Under the pieces are notes generated by a model that saw nothing but the letters and a program-made list of their open reading frames with translations, was not told where the DNA came from and ran no database searches. Positions 38,801-50,500 of a DNA stretch of 64,000 bases are shown in pieces. Location of the stretch: contig NW_013651957.1 of the NCBI RefSeq assembly GCF_000499385.1, positions 1 to 64,000 on the forward strand, written 5' to 3'. Each line of letters starts with the position of its first letter. The first letter of the stretch is position 1. Origin of the DNA: Eimeria necatrix. Its lineage: Eukaryota > Apicomplexa > Conoidasida > Eucoccidiorida > Eimeriidae. Both the position numbers and the translations under genes were made by a program.

Positions 38801-41800
38801 CACAAATTAACCCAAAGTTAACGTAGTGCTTCCCTTCTTACTAATTATGATGCAACAACAACATCATACAAGACAGGGACGATAGTTAAACTGTTTGCCA
38901 CAGAACAAATGCACTTAAATCTTGATTACCTGCAGCAAGCAAGGAAGTGACGGGTAACTGCCTCGTAGAGCTGAGTACAATCACGCATTTAGGTGCTTTG
39001 TAAAGTTGAAATCCTCAAAGTCGGGTTTCAATGCAGTGGGAATCGTGTAGCCGCAGGATCCTAACCTTCCACTCATCCTCGTTTTCGCAATCTTCTCTGA
39101 GCAGATAAAAACACTAGCAAAACACTGCCCGGTATTGTGTTATGAATTTATAACAAGACGCTGCACAAATGTACTTTAAAGTATGCCTTTTATTGCATAC
39201 CATGAGAAATGCGCAGACCGTATCCTGCCTCACCTGCACAGTTCCTTTACTGGGTGTATCGGTGGATGGGACTGCAAATAAACTCAGTACAGCAAGCCCA
39301 AAAACAAAAATAAGAGCGCTACACACTAAGTCATTCAAAGATTGGAGTTTTTTCACCTTCACTTGGATCGCATGAAACATTGTCTCTGGAATTATCGGCA
39401 TGATTTGGCAGGCTACAAGAGGTGGAGTCTAAACCCACTGCCTCTTAGGTGCAAAGCTAACGAATAGCTGTACATGTAATACCATGCTCAGCTGCGTATT
39501 ATTTTCAATACACAGATTTTGCTGTTGTAGTGCAGCGAAGCAGCACTCACGGCATCGTCGTTGGGTCCATCGCGTGGCCATTCAAAACCACCTGACAGAC
39601 ACCCACTGCACGGCAATGCTGTACCGACTATCCGCGCAGTTGGCAATAGATGTTTGATGCCGCAGTACGCCGTAAAGAAGTGCCTTTATGGAAGGCAAAC
39701 GTCAATTTTACGCACCGTCTAGCAGGGCTGCTGCAAACGAGCCCCACAGTGGGCTGTTGCGCTGCTGCTCGATCAGGCCCAAAAGGTCATGAGAACGCGT
39801 GAAGCGCTCTGTCTCTGTTCGAGGATAGCTGAGCATTGACACAGAGCAGGCGAATATTTAGAAATTACCTTGAGATGAAACTAGTTTGGAGTCTCAGATA
39901 GCTGCATTCCAAAGAAGTAGTAATACCTAATATATCCGCGGTTGTAGAGGGCCTCCGCTAGCTGCATGGACCTGAGTACGTGTATTGCAGTAAGACAAAC
40001 AGTTTGATGACGCCTTGGCAGGAAGACTTTTAGGCAGCTGCGTTTTCTTCGAGCAATCAGAGCCCCGGCGTTCCTACAACGCACCGATGCGAGTCAATTC
40101 GGAGCTTGCGCGAGCAAAGCTTGGTCATTTCAACTGTATCTGAGACAGGCGCCGTCGCGAAAAACAGATTATTCTAGCAATGGTGCAAAAGCTTCGTTCA
40201 TTCTGAACACGCTGACAATGAAGCCCCCCGCAGCGAGTAAACGTGACGCAGCTGCTTTCAGTCACAATGAAAGCAAAAGCTATACTACTAGTGTGGAAAG
40301 TGCACTATTGACTTTGCTCGGAGGAGTGTCAGCTACCATCGCATTACGATTCCTGTCTCTCTGAGGCCTACTTAGAGGAACAGGCCTCGCTTTGGTAACT
40401 TCGCGGCTTTCAACTGCAGTGACCAGCGCCTCTGGACTCTCGTTACACAGCTCGAATAGAGCAATCACCACAGCTCTGCAAGGAGTAAGTGAATCAGGCC
40501 GCAGAAAACTTCTGACATGATAACGAGAGAGGATAGGGCTGCATCGTAACGAACACGATACGTATCCCTTCGTGGTGCACTTTACTTTCGATTTACTCCG
40601 AATCTGTGCTAAAACTTTGAGTCTCACCGGTCAAATAGGCGCTGTCGCTCCCACTGAAAGTCAACGAGGAGACGGCGACCTACATTTTCCTCGTCGTCCC
40701 TGTAAATAAACTCAAGCTTTTGTTTAGACTGTGCGTTTCAGTGCAGTCAAATAATAGGTGCAGCTACTTACTCGGTTCAGTACCGGCCTTCGGCTTGAGC
40801 CGAATAAGAGCTGCCTACACGTACTTTTCGACGGTGACACGAATGGTCCAGAACTTCTCCGCAACAAACTTCTCAACCTCCAGGAACCTGTGAGCCCACC
40901 AAAGCATCCCCCACGATTAGGACTGCTGCTTGAACGCATCACATTCTAGGGGTCTCAGCCCAAAAAGATTTCACACATTGAGCAGAAGTAGTCGCAAGGG
41001 GGGCGGGAATTCACCAGGAAAGCTTACCGTTCCACGACGAAACCCAAGGTTGGGAACTGGCACGGGCCATAGCTGCAAAAGCACCGAGCCCCAAACAACT
41101 TCGAAGGGGCTTGGTCAGCAGACTTTGGCGGTGGTAGACGCATACTAGAATACGCGTGACTCCAAGCGAGGTGTGCAAATACCTTATGAGCCCTCTTTGC
41201 AGCGACAGTCTATTCTGATATCTTTTCGTAAGAAACCGCGTAAATGCCGCGCCTGTTCAGCATCCCCATACAAATGTAACAACGTAGTCAGTTGCTCTGG
41301 GCAGAGCAATAGCGGGCCCAGATCAAACACAATTAAAGGTGTAGCAGTCCTCACCGATGCGCAGATCAACCTCAGAGCGGGCGTCTGCTGCCTGCATCCA
41401 GATACACTCCAACCATAAACTGTAATTTCATAACATCAAACAGGAACACCGGGAGCGAGTCCTGCGGTTGCCTTCTCATTCAAAAACAACTAGGGAACGC
41501 ATTTTCCAGCAACTTCAAGGTAAACTGAGAATATCTACAACCAGACAGACTGTGCAGCAGATAGGACGTGCCCCAGTATGGGCCAAAAGCATCTGTTTAC
41601 TTACCTGTGAAAGTGCCTCATTTGGCTGTTGGAGATGTTCACATGCCCTCTCAATATCCTGTCCTGAACGCGGCACATAACTTCGGAGTGAAGAGCTCCT
41701 GTACTGAAAGTTCTAAAAGATGCCCTCACTGTTCAGGACAGTGCCTGTTCTGTAATGGGTTTACGATGACCTTACGTGTCACGGCAGAAAAGATTGCACG

Positions 41801-43019
41801 GAATGGCTGAATGTTCCTATTTGCCTCCCTACAAACTTGTAGTACCTACGACGCACAAATCCCTGTTCTACAATACAGCATAATCTTTCAGAGAGAAATA
41901 AAACCTGGGGGCAATAGTTGCATTCAAGGACAAAGCATCCAAACAATTGAACGCGTTTCATCCGCATGAGCTCTTTGCCTTTCTCAGACCTCAAAGGCAA
42001 TATTTTCTCCTTCCCGGTCGCAGTCCAGCCACAGTACAAGCCACTGGCACCTATGCGAAGCGAAGACAAGACATAAATTTTCGTTGAGCTCCGGCCGCAT
42101 TGAAAGTAGCCATGGTGGTTTTGCTAAAAGACGAACCCCTGAGGAGTTCTCGCCTTCCCAACCTGCGGGTGATCCCTACTTCTTTGCATAGGTCTTGAGA
42201 TTTTCCACGATGTCTTTTGCGGAGTCGCTGACGCGTTTTGTCACGGGGGCTGTGGAGCGGTACAGGACAATGGAAACGATGAGTGCAATATGAAATCCGC
42301 AGCTTATTGGCACGATGCAGAATTCCTTAAGGGAGGCATTTTTAAGGTGCTAGGGCAAAATGAGAGCACCAGCTAGGCATAGTTACACGTCAACAAAGAG
42401 TTAGGCAGGATGCGCCATTGCTGAATATGCAATGCAACTATCATGCTGCAGTGAAAACTTTGTCACACTAAAAGGAGCCAATGTGCACTCACCAGTAAAT
42501 AGGGCTTCAGGGAACACGGAATTCCACGACGAAAATGGGGCAGGAAAATCAAGAGACATGAGATGGCTGCACCAAAACGCGCAGTCCCTCGCTGAGGCAG
42601 TTGCTAGAGTGGAGACCGCGACGCAACAAGGCCTATAACTTTTCAAATGTGCGGCAATAGTCAACAGCTAGAGGCGCATCAATGCCATTTGCAGAGCCAG
42701 AGTCAACTTATGGCTCACCCTCGGACAGAAGTGAATATCATTTCGCATTGTTGGCCTTGAAGGACGCATGGAAACGATGTGACAGCATTGAACGTGCTGG
42801 AGCTCTGTAGCTGGAGGAAATAAGAAGAGCATCACGCGGGGCATCGATATAATTCCAGCACATAGAGAAGCTTCATGCTTTTCTGTCGGTTGCCAGCAGG
42901 CACTTGTTCTTCCTGCAGCTCACCCTGCGAACATTGTTTGCTCCGAGAAGGCGAGTTATCTCTTTCGCAACTGACGGCTTTTCCGCCACATTCAGTACCT
43001 TCAGGGTGGGGGGAGGCAT
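35828..43019 (-). CDS. TOP3: DNA topoisomerase III (type IA), complete, more than 30 micro-exons
   Basis: A nuclear type IA topoisomerase that passes single strands and resolves recombination and replication intermediates, normally with a RecQ helicase. It starts at ATG 43019 ('[20 protein letters not shown]'). In-phase exons start at 42810, 42566, 42249, 42050, 41845, 41663, 41391, 41252, 41072, 40887, 40699, 40475, 40139, 39971, 39828, 39591, 39271, 39096, 38970, 38774, 38587, 38358, 38127, 37941, 37711, 37524 and 37328. After a less certain stretch (37139-36475) come 36474, 36277 and 36004-35828. Toprim residues: Glu13 in 'VAEKPS' and 'LDCDREGEN' (Asp120, Asp122, Glu124). The catalytic Tyr339 is in 'SYPRTET'; later motifs are 'HGIGTDAT' and '[16 protein letters not shown]'. 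Cys pairs near the C-terminus ('CVCAKCG', 'ICPYCQ', 'VCPHC') are topoisomerase-type zinc fingers. Expected length is about 800 residues. Confidence 0.93.
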
Positions 43020-46000
43020 CGCGGCCTAAGGTCATCGAGACGGAATGGCGGCATCACAGTCACGGCAAGCACGACCAACAGGGAGGAAGAGCTGGAGAGC
43101 TCATCCAAGTCCTTCAGGTCGGATGCCGATAGTCATGACTTCCACGTAGACGCACGTGCATCAGGCAACTAGGTTTAGAGCATCAGCACGATGAGCACCG
43201 AATAAACACACCACGACCTTGCACTGCCGGAAACTGCACTGTGTTCAAGATGTTGCCCCCAGCACGACTGGTTGGAGTATATTCAATTGATCAGGGCACG
43301 CCTTAGGTCGTTTCTGGGTGATTATTCTGCAGTTTGGAGGAGACCCAAGGAAAAGTTGGGGCTGGAATTGCTGTAGCAGGCACAGTAGTATTTGCCCAGA
43401 ATTCACTAAGACACATCCACAGTTACAAAAGCAAAATGAGTTTAGATAGAATGGCGAGCATTTGCCAGTGTTTGTTAGGTTTAGCCCAAGCCAAATGGAA
43501 AGGACAACCAGCAGGCGCTGGGGCTTCAAGAGACTGGGTCTTATCTTTGCGTTTCGTCCTAAAACTTTATTTCTTTATGTTTAAAAGCCTACTCAAATGA
43601 TAAAATAATGCTCGTTCGTATGCATAATGCTCAACCTATCATCTGTTTTGTTTTCAATCTGTATATTGGGTCTGCGCCAAAGTCCAAATCGGTACAGGGC
43701 ATACAGAGCAGTGTGCCTGAATGAGCCACTCTCTTACTGCTGTCTAATGAAACACAGTTTGTTCTTCTCATTGATTTCAGGAATTAAAGCAGCTCACAGT
43801 TTTGGAGGGGTATGAACTAGTATCTTTGGAACAAGCTGAACGCTTGTATACTCGCTTCTTGCCCGAGAATGGGGCTGGTGAGTATCTAGCGAAGCTCTGT
43901 TTTTGTTCCTGAAAGGCTATCATGTCCTTTCCCTCTTCCACGTCCGTTAGTACAAAATTTTTAGCTCATTACTTTTCTGACAAATGGCGTACCACTATTA
44001 GTGCTCCTTAGTGTCACTGATCACCATAGGAAGTGCCTCGAAGACTCCTTCACTTTTGTGAAGTATCGCCTTTAAAGAATAACATAGATGATAAATTTTC
44101 TCTCTGTTATAAACCATCTAATCGTTGAAGCATTCTTCTACCTCACAGGGAGTTGCGTGAAAAGACATTGCAGCTGTCCCGAATAAGCTGGTTACGTGGT
44201 TGGGCGAGGGAAAAAGAACGTAACTGGGGGGACAAGATATGATCATTTTTAACCAGACAGAAAAAGCTCACGTCACATCAGAAAATTAGCCGAGTAACTT
44301 TCACCCCTTCCTTCGGTTCTATGAGGGAATCATGCTGTCGGATACCCAGCCCTGCAACAAAGATAGTCTTCTGCTGCCGCTACAGTTTTTACTTGTGCCG
44401 GAAGGTTTGAAACTCTTTATTTTGCCATGGGTGCGACAGCATTACTTCTGTTAGCGTTAACATCAGAAATTTACAAATTACGGCTGGCAGAATCAGTAGG
44501 GGGACTTACTTGGCGAGTTTCTTTGCGGCCTTTCCTTGAGCGAACAACTTGCAATATGCAAGCAATTTTTCTTCAAGTCCTCGCCCCCACCTCCCAGAAG
44601 TCTTTCTTCTTATTTCTGAACTGCTTGAAAGGTATGGTAGCTCCGCAAGTGTTCCTGGTTTCTTCAGTTTCATCCACTTCAGCCTCAACAGCGCTATCTG
44701 GACAGTGAAATGCGCATTCTCGAGCATATTTGCCTGTACCTCCATGGGTCCCTAGAACACACCGATGAAGTTTTTCGGCGTTCATGAACTAATGCTGGCA
44801 TCCCCCTGCAGCTGAGTAATGGGCCTCTCAGCCTTGGAGCCTATCTCCATGGGGTGGTTGCCCGCAGGTGTTTGCTGTTGGCACAGACACACTCGATGTG
44901 CAAGTATAACCCTGCACGAAAGTACGATTTAAACATCATTCATGCAACAGCCTGGAAAACGTAGGAACCAAGGGCGCACGAAAGAACGGATATTTGTGAA
45001 GCGCGTCAATTCCACCAAGAATACTTTGCTGTTCGTTTAGTACCGAACTCATTTGGGAGAAGAGCAATGAGTTGATTCTGAACGCACAGAGCTTCTCTGT
45101 GATATTTTTGAGCTAGCCAGCGAATGTATCTGCGCGCAAATCTTTGTGTGTGTATGCGTGCGTGGCGTATGTGCTTGAGTGCTTGTGCCTGTATGTGTGG
45201 GTGTCTAGGTATATGCGCGCCTGTCAGAAGAGGGGCTGGTGGGAATACAGTTGATAAAACTCAGCATCTGCTTAATGTGATCTTCGCATAAACTGATTTC
45301 CAAAGCCTGGGCATGAGAGGAGGTGCTGCAGCCGATAAGACGGCACCTCTATATTTTCAGCGTTTGACTGGCTTGTTAATCCGCTGCGCTTCCCAAACTT
45401 TATTTCCTTCTTATAATAGGGCAGAGCATGTCGTGATACAGGATTGTTTCACTCAGACTTTCTGGTGAATTCAGCTCACGGGTTGAATGGTAGTCCCATT
45501 CCACGGGCTGTGCAAGAAACAGCAAAGCGCTTAGTTCTCAGAAAATAGGGAAACCACCGGAACTCACTCGAACGGACTGAAGCTCGGCGGCTTTTCACGG
45601 TATTGCGGGAGACCGTATCCAGCAATAAAGATAATGATGGGACGTGAAGGCGTCACCACGTTTCCAGGAATTTGCCGAGTTTCCCAGCCGTATGCTACCA
45701 ATGCTCCTCATGTGATGCACTGAGTGGAGGTATAAAGTTGTGCTATGTTTGTTTGAAACAATACCGTGACCCCGTAAGCAACAGCGCAGCTGCCGCACGC
45801 TGTGCGGCAAACACAAATAGGTTAGTATTCTCCCTGCTGAAGCTCATGGTGCTTGCGTTTAGCTAGATAGTGCGAGGATAGTGGTACCATTTGAGCAGAC
45901 GTTTCTCCGATTCGGCGGCGCACGATGGTATGGGGAAAAGACCGGGAAACAGGCTTTGGACGAAGGCGTCCTTCAGTTCCCAAGGCATCCATACACACCA

Positions 46001-47572
46001 ACCTGGAACTGGTTTTAAAATATACGTGAGCACCTTCAAGCAAACGTGCACACAGGAATACAGGCGCTCGTGCATGCATAGGTAACCCTTTACATGCATG
46101 TAGCATAGAACAGATGCTCACATTACAAGCAGACAACTCCACATCTTTGTTACACTAGATACACACAGCGCAGGCATACATAGCCATTCGCGTAGATTTG
46201 CATACAACGAGCATGCATGCTGCTCGCACAAGGATGTACACTGCATTCACATGCACTTGCGGACTACATACAAATGCCTGGGCACATTACGTACTTACAT
46301 ATGGGTAAAACTACAAGCATACACATGTAGTACACGCCCATATAAGTACACGCAAACGTTTTAATAAAGCATCATACACACCTAAATCAATATCCTGGCT
46401 CCACCTGACACATCTTGATCGTTCTAGCTCGACAGCTAGGCCATTATTCACACTGTGTTCTATTTACCGCAAGCCAAAGAACCCCGTCGTATTGCAGGGC
46501 TCCACACTTGACAGCAGGTATTCCCCATTTTTCTCTCACTGGGTGGCGCGAGATAGTATTCAGTTCCAACAAAAAAACGCTCAGCAGACTTTCCGTGGTC
46601 CTGGGCCATTCGTTGGTTGCAGTTACAGTTAAGCTTTGGCATTGAACTCTTCGTTTCCCGGGTGGTTGCTTCCGTTGTGAAAGCGGCACGGACATTAGGT
46701 TTGGACCTACTGAATAACGTCTCCCATCAGAATAAGCGACAACTGGGGCGAAGATATTTACATCAGATGCACTTCAGTGGTGCTGTGTAACAGACATGCT
46801 TAGCCGCGCCATTGCGATCATTGCGGGGCAAGAAGTCGGATGCGGTGGGGTGTCTGGAAGAAACTTGCCCCTCACATCAAACTTACTGCTAATATCTTAT
46901 TCCTAAAAGCCTGTTTAGCGCGTAATTCAGCTTTGTGTTCTAGGTAGGGAAAAATTTACCAACTTTCTACCTACTGACTTTCTTCCCTGTGGCGGCTGGT
47001 GACACAGCCGAACCGTCCCACTCCGTGCATGCAAGAGCAGTCCTCACGGCTAGCCCTATCGATGAAGCTTTATGGTACCTTTTGCAAAAAACTAATGACG
47101 CAGATTGGGAGGGACAGTCTGTATTTGCTGGAAAAATCTGAGAAGTCCGTTTCTTATTGTCCCCCAACAGTGCGCAGACCACTGGGCAGGCGGATACAGT
47201 CGTCAGTGCGTCGAGCGGATTCTTCCCCGCTTCACGATCTCATCTTCCGCCTCTTCAATTGAGCCGTTTTATCGTTTTTTCGAACGTTTAGAGTATATGC
47301 TCTGTTTAGAAGGTAGCGACTCCGCGGTTCCCGCTCCGTCGAGGAGAAAAGCGTTCAACTGGGCGTCCTGAACGGATAGCAACCCTTTTCTCCATTCATC
47401 TGCCCTCTATCTGTTCAAAAAAGACTAAATTTTATGTATTTATGTTGGCGTGGAGGATTTGAGGCTCCCATGGGCGGCAAGAGGGGCTTTCTGGCCTCGT
47501 GCCATAACTTTGCGTAGCTTCTCAGGAAAAAAGTTTGGTGGTGCGCAGCCTCCCTTTTGAAAAATATGTTTG
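43020..47572. other. Long intergenic region with alternating purine-pyrimidine tracts
   Basis: No supported gene in about 4.5 kb. It should contain divergent promoters for TOP3 and the CDPK-like gene. Two stretches stand out: 45,140-45,215 is GT-rich (TGTGTGTGTATGCGTGCG), and 46,050-46,380 is rich in ACATGCATAC-type alternating purine-pyrimidine steps, including several GCATGC palindromes. Confidence 0.55.
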
Positions 47573-50500
47573 ATGGGGGCCGGGCAGTCCCTTCAGCATA
47601 TGCGGGGCCGCGAAGCCCCCGCCACCGGTCTTTCGCGATTAAGAGGCACTCAGGCAGATGCTAGGACCTCCCATAGTCATTCAACCATTTTCAGTGATGT
47701 GTTCCAGCAGCCGCAACAAAACTTGGTTCGGGTGAGTCGCAAGCAGTGCCTTCATGGCATTTATGCTCTCCTCTCTCTGCTTAGGAAGAAAGACTTCAAG
47801 TATTTAGTGTGTGGAAGTGTGGCCCTATAAGTCCAATTCAACGTCTAGCAGCCCAACTCAACCTTTCAGTTTCCACTTTAGCGTTCCCGAGATCCGTATT
47901 CCTATATACCTTGTCACCCATGTTGTCAGGAAAGGGTACTTGTGAAATGTTTCTGGTTTGCTGAATGCTTTTCTTGGGTGAAGATACCTTCCGGCTAGCA
48001 AAGTTCACAGTTTTTCACTTTGCACTTCCCGGGAGTTGCATCCGTTGCTGCTCATGTGCAGTATACGAGCCGCTTAGTGCGCGAAACCATCGGGGAAGTC
48101 TACTCTTTCGATTTTTTTGCCCTTCGGAGAGACGATGCTGGGAGAGTGTGCAGAGTGACGTGTAGGCGCAGTGGGCGCAAGGCGGAAGCATTGGTAATAC
48201 AAAAGCATCTTGAGGACCCAGCCCAAATGGAGGCGACAAAAAATGAGATTGAGGTTTGGCTCTCTTTAGATCATCCATACATTGCTAGGCAAGTTACAGT
48301 GAGGGGAATTCCATTTTAGCTTGCTTGGGCACTGCATTAGGAACCGCTAAAGTCTTCCCTCCTTTCCTCATTGCCCTGTGTAGGGCAGATGCCGCTCTGC
48401 TTTCTCTCCCTGAGTTTTGAAGGCTTCGGCATGTCGTTAATCCGTGAATTCGATGCTTTGACTTTTCAGGTTGCTCGAGGTATTTGAAGACGACAGGGCC
48501 GTTTATCTTGTATCGGAGTTCTGCCCGGGTGAGGGCTCTGTTCTAAATAGTCTAGCTGCCACTGGGACCATACTTTTGGACGCAGTATGGTGGCTTGCTG
48601 ATGTACGTTCTCCGGTATTGTGTGTAGACCACAAGCAACTGCTGAGGACCTGCTCACGGAGGCTTCTTGAATACTGCTGCCCAGAAAAACAGCTGACTAT
48701 CCGTGTTATTGCTTACCTGCAATTTTATATCAACTGCTTCAGGCGGCTCGCTGTATGATTATTTGGCAGCTTTGCAAAAGTGTCCTGAAGAGCTAGCAAG
48801 GACTTGGGCTTTACAGGTCAGCAGCTGTAGCTGTTCGTTTTGCAGAGGCGTGTCGCAAGCTAGTAGCTTTTATAGTTTTATATGGAGCTTGAAGCGCCTT
48901 TCGCTTTCTTTCGCTCAATGGCCGTCTCCTTGGGAGTTTAAAGTTCTAGAAGGGGACATCGGGGTGTCTGCTTTGCCTCGCTAGCGTGTGCTGCAGATGG
49001 TTCAGGCGATTGGATATCTCCAGGGCTGCGGGATCGTTCACCGCAACCTCAGGCTCGAGAGCTGGCAGCTAACAAGACAAGACACTTCCCCTCCATTGAA
49101 ACTTCATGGCCTGAGTCACTCTACACGATGGCACAAGAAGGAGGGCCGTCTTAATGCTGCTTGCGGCATACTAGCATACACCAGCCCAGGTCCTCCTCTC
49201 CAGACAAAAAAATAAGCTTTAGGGATAGCAAATGGAGTTCAGTCACGCAGCACTAGTTTTTGCTGGTGCACAATGTGTTGCTCCGCCTCACACATGTACT
49301 TTGTGGCTGTTCGTGCTGCTCCACACAGATGTTCTCCTCGGGCGCTACACCGATGCCTGCGACATGTGGTCACTGGGTGTCATTGGTTAGTCGTTTCTGT
49401 TGCATTACAATAGCTACATGCGTTACAGTTTTTCAGTGATCCTTGCCTTCCCCACGCAGAAGAGATCACACCAATGAAGCTCTCCGAAGTAGTGATCGTT
49501 GTACTGGAAGGGGTAAAAGGTTATAATTTTAATGATGCAGATTTGTAAGCAACTCATGGCAGAGTCGCCACGCATCACGAGGGACTCTCATGCATTGCAT
49601 TTTTTTTTCGTGTCCCCACAGTATACCAGCTACTCTGCGGGCGCCCGCCATTTGTGGGTACACGACAAGAAAAAATCCGTCAGATCCTTTCCGGTGATGT
49701 CAATATGCTGCATCTCGAGTGAGCTTAGCATCACAGATGAGATTAGAGCTGAGAAACGTCATAGCCCAACTCGAAGGCTGGGGAAAGAGTCTGACGACAT
49801 ATGCGTATCTTTTGCGTCTTCAGGAAAGCTGGCGTCTCTGAGGAGGCGAAGTCTTTTGTAACGCAGCTGTTAACGCTTAGCCCGCAGTGAGAAATAGTTC
49901 AGTGACTAAGCTCACCATGCTGGTCCAGAAAGGTTCAGTATATCTAGGTGCAACACTAGCTCTACTTTGCTGTGCTTTTCCGCCTTCACAGCAACCGCCT
50001 TACTCCGCAGCGAGCTTTGGAGCACGTAAGCCATCCCACCTGAGCCATCTTCAATCCCTTGATGGAGAAAATTTCAGACAGCAAGACATTTTGCCTTGTT
50101 GCTCGTGAATGGCTACTGGGAGGCAATTCTTTGCCGTTGCACCGCTTGTTTGCCTGTGCCCTCAGCCCTGGCTTTTTGGACAGATGATCACACGCCAACC
50201 TTTTCCTCCTTCCTGCATCGCTGGGTGGGCAGAAAGAGCCAGATGACTTAGGCTTTGCTTTCTCCTTTTATACTGCAGTAGTAGCACTAGCAGTAACGGC
50301 AGCAGCACAGACAAGGGCGCTCCAAACAGCGCGGGCTCCTTGCGCAACGCGCAAGCACTGCAATGGTCTTTTATTATTATATCAATGGACACTCTTCAAA
50401 TGATGCTTTTCCAATTTTGCGTATCCTGTAGACTTCGCTGGTTTGCCAACAGCAGCCCACTACGCCGCGCAGCAGTTCTCATCTGCGCTTACTGCTTAAA

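Noticed and set aside
42180..42566. A separate small two-exon protein ('MSLDFPAPF'... '...LKTYAKK')
   Set aside because: Its pieces align in order with the N-terminal domain of topoisomerase III and splice in phase to the flanking TOP3 exons.
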